Assembly (NCBI GenBank): GCA_015143295.1
Contig: CM026562.1
Span: forward strand, 11,684,041 to 11,748,040
DNA length: 64,000 nt
DNA from: Tetracentron sinense
Taxonomy: Eukaryota; Streptophyta; Magnoliopsida; Trochodendrales; Trochodendraceae
Direction of reading: 5' to 3'
A program made the translations under genes and the position numbers. This document shows positions 58,743 to 64,000 of the stretch, piece by piece. Every line of letters begins with the position of its first letter. Position 1 is the stretch's first letter. A model generated the notes under the pieces. It searched no databases, had not been told where the DNA came from, and was given only the letters and a program-made list of their open reading frames with translations.

Positions 58743-61700
58743 TTAATAAACAAAAACAAAATCGCAAGCCATATACACAAGTTCGAACAATTCGGGATAC
58801 TTTGCTTTGACCACGGCTTCATGCTCGCATGTCGCTTCTTCTCGAGCATGGTGCTGCCATTGCACAAGAACCAAAGGAATAACCTTGTTGCGAAGCACTT
58901 GATCTCTTCGATCCAAAATTTGAACCGGCTTTTCAACTAACGTGAGATCTTCTCGAATTTCCAATGGTTCCAATTCTAGTACATGCGAAGGGTCCGCAAT
59001 GTACTTCCGAAGCATAGACACGTGGAACACGTTATGGACCGCGGCCATGTGAGGTGGAAGAGCTACCCTGTAAGCAACCTCACCAACTCGCGTGATGATC
59101 TCAAAGGGCCCAACATATCGAGGACTAAGCTTGCCTCGCCTGCCAAATCTCATAACTCCTTTGCTAGGAGATACCTTCACAAAGAATTGATCCCCAACCT
59201 GGAATTCCAAGTCCCTACGGCGCGTGTCCGCATAGCTCTTTTGACGATCTTGAGCGGCTTTCAACCGATCCCGGATGATCTTAACTATACTTGCAGTTTG
59301 CTCGATCAACTCCGGACCAAGTACTTTTCTTTCTCCTACCTCATCCCAGTAGAGAGGAGACCTGCAACTTCGCCCATACAAAGCCTCGAATGGAGCCATT
59401 TGGATACTCGCCTGATAGCTATTGTTGTAGGCGAACTCTACCAAAGGCAAGTGTTTTTCCCAACTGCCCTTGAATTCCAGCATACACGCCCGAAGCATGT
59501 CTTCAATGACTTGGTTCACCCTTTCAGTCTGTCCATCCATCTGTGGATGAAAAGCAGTGCTGAAATCAAGTCGGGAACCCATAGCATCCTGAAAGCTTTT
59601 CCAGAATCTTGAGGTGAATCTCGGATCCCGATCCGACACAATACTGACTGGCACCCCGTGTAGCCGTACCACTTCCTTGATATATAGTGCGGCCAACTGA
59701 CTAGAGTTGAAAGTAGTCCGGTAGGGTAAGAAATGAGCGGACTTTGTCAGATGGTCCACTACAACCCAAATCGCATCTGAGCCCCTTGCCGTCCTTGGCA
59801 AGCCAACTATGAAATCCATGGATATGTTCTCCCATTTCCACTCGGGAATCGGAAGAGATTGCAATATACCAACGGGTCGCACGTGTTTTGCTTTCACCTG
59901 TTGGCACACCAAGCACCGTGCCACATACTTCGCAACATCCCTCTTCATATTCCGCCACCAAAAGTGACTCTTAAGATTCTGGTACATCTTTGTACCTCTA
60001 GGATGCACAGTATACTTTGATCGGTGTGCTTCATCCATAATCTCCCTTCGAAGATCTACATTGGTTGGAACACACAGCCTTCCTTTGAATGTAATGGCAC
60101 CCCGGCTAGTGAGAGAAAAGTCTTCAGTACCCTTGGCAACTTCCTTGTCCCGATAAGCCAACAATTCAGCATCCGTGGCTTGGTATTCTTGGATCAAATC
60201 TATAATGTATGGCCGAACCGTGACATTTGTCAAGATAGGACTACGGACAGAGTCATTCACACTGATGTCCAGATTTTCCAAATCTTAAGTAGCTTCCATT
60301 CCTGCACCAACATGTGTGCTAACAACCCCGGAGGTCTTCTACTCAAAGCATCAGCCACTACATTTGCTTTACCTGGGTGGTATTGAATGGTACAGTCATA
60401 ATCTTTCAAAAATTTTATGCAACGCCATTGCCTTAGATTCAGCTCCTTTTGGGAAAAGAGATACTTGAGGCTCTTATGATCCGTGAACACATAGAATTCT
60501 ACCCCGTACAAGTAATGTCGCCAAATCTTGAGTGCAAACACGACTGCAATGAGTTTCAAGTTGTGTGTGGGGTAATTCTTTTCATGCTCCTTCAATTGCC
60601 TGGATGCATAGGCAATGACTTTCTTATGCTGCATGAGTACACACCCAAGTCCAACGTGCGAGGCATCACTATACACCTTATACCCATAAGGTCCGAATGG
60701 CACAGTAAGGACAGGGGTTGTAGTAAGCCTCTTCTTCAGTTCCGTGAAACTGATCTCGCACTTGTCACTCCATACGAACTTCGTATTCTTCCTTGTCAAA
60801 TAAGTGAGCGGTGCCGCAAGGCTGGAGAAACCCTCTACGAATCTCCTGTAGTAGCCTGCCAACCCAAGGAAACTGCGTATCTCTGTGACACTATTGGGCC
60901 TTTCCCAACTCATAACCGCCTCGATCTTCTTCGGATCTACCGAGATACCTTCCACAGAAACAACGTGGCCTAGGAATGCCACCTCTTCCAACCAAAATTC
61001 ACACTTACTGAGTTTGGCGTACAACTTGTGCTCTCTCAGCATTTCCAAGGTAAGGCGAAGGTCTCGCACGTGATCTTCCCGTGTCTGGGAATATATCAGT
61101 ATGTCATCGATAAACACGATCACGCATCGATCAAGATATGGCCGGAACACCCGGTTCATCAAATCCATAAAGGCTGCCGATGCATTCGTGAGACCAAAAG
61201 GCATCACCAAGAACTCATAGTGTCCGTATCGAGTATGAAAAGCAGTTTTAGGCACATCCTTGGCCTTGATCTTCAACTGGTGGTAACCGGACCGAAGATC
61301 GATCTTAGAGAAAAATTTTGCTCCCTTCAACTGATCGAACAAGTCATCAATTCTAGGCAATGGGTACCTATTCTTTATAGTGACCTTGTTCAACTGTCAG
61401 TAATCGACACACATACGCATCGAGCCATCCTTCTTCTTGACAAATAAAACTGGGGCACCCCATGGTGAGGCACTTGGTTGAATGAAACCAAGGCCTTGCA
61501 ATTCCTCCAACTGAGTCTTCAACTCTTTGAGCTCAATCGGGGCCATTCTATACAGAGCCCGAAAGATGGGAGCTGTGCCTGGCGCAAGCTCGATCACAAA
61601 CTCAATCTCCCTATCTGGAGGCAACCCTAGCAACTCCTCTGGAAATACATCCAGGAATTCACTCACGACCGGGATAGTCGAAGAGTCCTTTGCCTCGGGG

Positions 61701-61993
61701 TTCGCTAAGCTTAGTGCCGCAAAGCGAGCGATATCTCTACTTCTCAACCCCCGAAAATGGAATGGCTTCCCTTCCACCGGCCTGAAGAGAACCATTTTCT
61801 CAAAGCAGGCTACATGCCCATGATGAGCTGCTAACCAATCCATCCCCAAGATAACGTCAAAGTCCTGGAATCCGAGGACGATGAGGTCGATTGCCAATTC
61901 ATGGCTTCCCACTTGGACCACACTGCCTTTGAAAACGCTATCTGTCACCACTGTTTTGCCAAGAGGAGTCGAAATGAACAACTCCGATTCCAA
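58743..61993 (-). pseudogene. pol of chromovirus C (protease to chromodomain)
   Basis: In element order: protease with [13 protein letters not shown] (about 61850), RT (61500-60980: [23 protein letters not shown] near 61090), RNase H (60700-60330: [26 protein letters not shown]), integrase zinc domain (HRSKYTVHPRGTKMYQ...CLVCQQVKAKH, near 60030-59880), core (ISMDFIVGLPRTARGSDAIW near 59830, [21 protein letters not shown]) and C-terminal GPFEIITRVGEVAYRVALPP, then the chromodomain (about 58990-58780) as in Tekay elements. Broken in a few places. Confidence 0.9.
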
Positions 61994-62302
61994 TTGACTA
62001 GGCTCTATAGAGAAGCCTTAAGAAAAGCTCGGTGAGACAAATGAATGCGTAGACCCGGTATCGATCAACACACAAACCAAACACTCATTGAGTAGTAAGT
62101 TTCCTGAAATTTTAACTAGCTAAGTCAATCCATGCATCAACAGTATATACATATAGATACATAGATATATAACATGCCATATACGTACACAAGAAATAAG
62201 GCATAACATGAATCGCGGGTAAAAGAATAACTCTAAACGTGTACCTTGCACCACATCATCAGATGCAAGTGCATCACCCTCTGTCAAGGCGAAAACTCGC
62301 CC

Positions 62303-63554
62303 CTAGTTCACCTGGCGAGATGTAGGTGTAGACTGGGTAGGCTGGGAGGATACCTGGTAAGATCCTGCTGGATGAACTGGAGGCCTAATACCTTGAGACT
62401 GGCCTGGTAAATGCCTGCTAGGGCAATCCCTGATCACGTGGCCCTGTCGACCGCAATGGAAACATCCACCCGATGCCCTTCGGCAATCTCCTGTCGGGTG
62501 CTTCTTGCCACACAAAGTGCAAGCCTCATACGTGTAAGTCGGAGGGGCCGGAGGTGGAGCATACCTCGCTACTTGAGGTGCAACAGGCTGTGGAGCTGGA
62601 AGAGCCTGAGGTCGTGGCGCCTGTGGAATGAACGGCCGTGGAACTAGAGGCGCATAAGATGGCCTCATCGGTGGTGCTGGCCACGTGTAGTGATAAGGAT
62701 CGGTACGAGCCCGCCTCTCTGGAGGTGCTGAACTACTGGCTTAGCCTCTTGCCAATTCCCTCTTCTTGGACACGGTCTCCGAATTGGCCTCAACCAACAA
62801 GGCTTTATCCACTACTTCGGCATAAGTGGCGTTTCTGAAGATCGAGACTCTCTCCATAATAACATCTTTGAGCCCTTGCTCAAACCTTCTCGCCTTCATT
62901 GCCTCGGTAGCAATCATATGAGTCGCGAAGTGTGATAGCTCCGAGAACTTGGCCTCATATTGTGCCACCGATATCGAACCTTGTTCTAGGTTGATGAATT
63001 CTCTCTCTTTCTTTTCCCGAGCTTCAACTGGGAAATACTTCTTGTAGAAGGTGTCCTTGAAACTCCTCCCAAGTCCAGGGTTGACCTTGCATAGTCAACT
63101 CTCGAGTCCTCAAGGCGGACAACCACCAATGGTGTGCCTCACCCTCAAGCATGAAAACTGCCCATGCTACTCTATCCTCCTCTGAAGGCAAGAGGACTGC
63201 AAAGATCTTCTCCAACTGGAGGATCCAAGCCTCCGCGGCAAGAGGGTCCACACTCCCATGGAATGATGGAGGCCTCAATCTCCTGAATGCCTCAACCCCA
63301 GCTGTATGATGTACTAGAGCCGTAGGCGGTGGAGTAGGTGATGCAGATGATGGAGTAGCCTGCCTAGTTGCCAGTAAGGCTAAAGTCTCTACAATAGAGC
63401 CGAGAACTTGAGAGAGGTCCGGCTGCTCACCCTCATCTCGAGAAGAAGATGAAGCCCTAGTGTGTGGTCCACGACCCCGTGTGCCCCGCTTCATGACTAA
63501 TGTCCTAAGATCAATAGCACCACATGAGTTTAACTTGGAACCAAAATTCATCAT
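62303..63554 (-). pseudogene. gag of chromovirus C
   Basis: Gag core with RLRPPSFHGSVDPLAAEAWI, LEGEAHHWW and TWEEFQGHLLQEVFP (63320-63030), then RRFEQGLKD (about 62870), a Pro-rich stretch, and a CCHC zinc knuckle CFHCGRQGHVIRDC near 62465-62425. Broken. Confidence 0.88.
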
Positions 63555-63846
63555 ACTTTCATTTCACAATAATTCAAGTAGTACTATTGATATAATATTA
63601 GTATACATTGCATCATACCCATCGGTGTATACATAATAGACTTAGTGTTCTAGCGTTTCTAGACACGCACTTGGTTGGAGCAACCATTTTGGAAAAAGAC
63701 TAAAATTTAGTCTCACACTTGGAATCACGACTGTCTTCCGACTTACTTCCTTCCTAACTTGCTTCCTAACATAAGTTCTTGTCAAGCTGTGGTACTAGAT
63801 TCTAAGTGACCCTAGAGACCTAAAGCCTAAGCTCTGATACCACTTC

Positions 63847-64000
63847 TGTCGCGACCCAAAACCCACCCTAGGAGTTAGAGTGAATCCTGGACGACTCATC
63901 ATGACTTGCATGACATGCTTGACCAAAACAACCTGCAAAAGGCCTGAAGCATATACAATAAAGGACAATAATAGCGGAAACTTAAACTATAAAGCACAGC
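63847..64000 (-). repeat. 5' LTR of chromovirus C, first 154 bases seen
   Basis: TGTCGCGACCC... aligns with 56258-56411 with eight differences. The PBS (GCTCTGATACCA on the plus strand) lies at 63831-63842, four bases away. Confidence 0.9.

Larger units (their letters stand above)
56258..64000 (-). mobile_element. Chromovirus C (Tekay-type Gypsy), runs off the right edge
   Basis: 3' LTR 56258-58692, polypurine tract (about 58693-58706), pol (58743-61993), gag (62303-63554), PBS (63831-63842, TGGTATCAGAGC on the minus strand), and the first 154 bases of the 5' LTR (from 63847). The two LTRs differ at eight of the 154 comparable bases (about 5%), suggesting some 2 million years at 1.3e-8 per site per year, with a large error. 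Nearly full length but broken, with about five or more breaks. Confidence 0.92.

Noticed and set aside
58983-61447. Long plus-strand open frames (up to 209 codons)
   Set aside because: Shadows of the chromovirus C pol, which is clearly coded on the minus strand with all expected motifs.

Overview
This window is plant nuclear DNA, almost certainly from a flowering plant with a large, repeat-rich genome. The evidence is one decayed intron-containing GDSL esterase/lipase gene of a plant subfamily, plant-only LTR-retrotransposon lineages (Tekay-type chromovirus, Tat/Ogre-type Gypsy, SIRE-type Copia with an envelope-like reading frame) and several plant MITEs. The species cannot be told from the sequence. 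No intact host gene, rRNA, tRNA or CRISPR array was found.

Layout. 1-1955: a Tat LTR (minus) inserted in a Copia LTR (minus). 1956-6119: intergenic DNA with four small DNA elements, two of them with clear target-site duplications (TSDs): a Mutator-like element with 9-bp TSD and a second element with 10-bp TSD. 6120-11491: GDSL esterase/lipase pseudogene of five exons, with a MITE in intron 1, a solo Tekay-like LTR and a foldback MITE in intron 3, and a MITE fragment in intron 4. 11603-16315: a solo LTR just downstream of that gene, itself holding a second solo LTR of the same family in opposite orientation; each has its own perfect 5-bp TSD. 16868-17388: relic of a SIRE-like envelope-like reading frame. 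17389-17723: piece of another LTR.

From 17724 to the right end the window is one deep nest. Tekay chromovirus A (minus) carries a solo Copia LTR in its 3' LTR and is split in pol by a Tat/Ogre element (22114-53056, TSD gcctc on both sides). A broken Copia element sits inside the Tat 5' LTR, and a young, nearly whole SIRE-like Copia (24755-35906, TSD tgata) sits inside that Copia. Chromovirus A resumes at 53062, is interrupted again by a second Tat LTR (54347-56257), which is in turn interrupted by Tekay chromovirus C (56258 to beyond the window). Hand-counted LTR divergences agree with this order: about 1% for the SIRE element, about 5% for C, about 8% for the Tat element.

The most unusual signal lies in the LTRs. 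Several LTRs, from both the Copia and Gypsy superfamilies, carry next to the TATA box a cassette of 5 to 10 short palindromes. The consensus is ACCGATCGATCGGT in SIRE and three Tekay-like LTRs, TGCGATCGATCGCA in element C, and a GGTCAACCGGCC-like word in element A. The same palindrome appears again beside a second TATA box just upstream of the envelope-like frame of the SIRE element. Tat LTRs carry their own family of 27-bp hairpins, in pairs about 48 bp apart, with compensatory changes. Tekay LTRs also share a hairpin in U5 and LTR-specific tandem arrays, most of whose units fold as hairpins.
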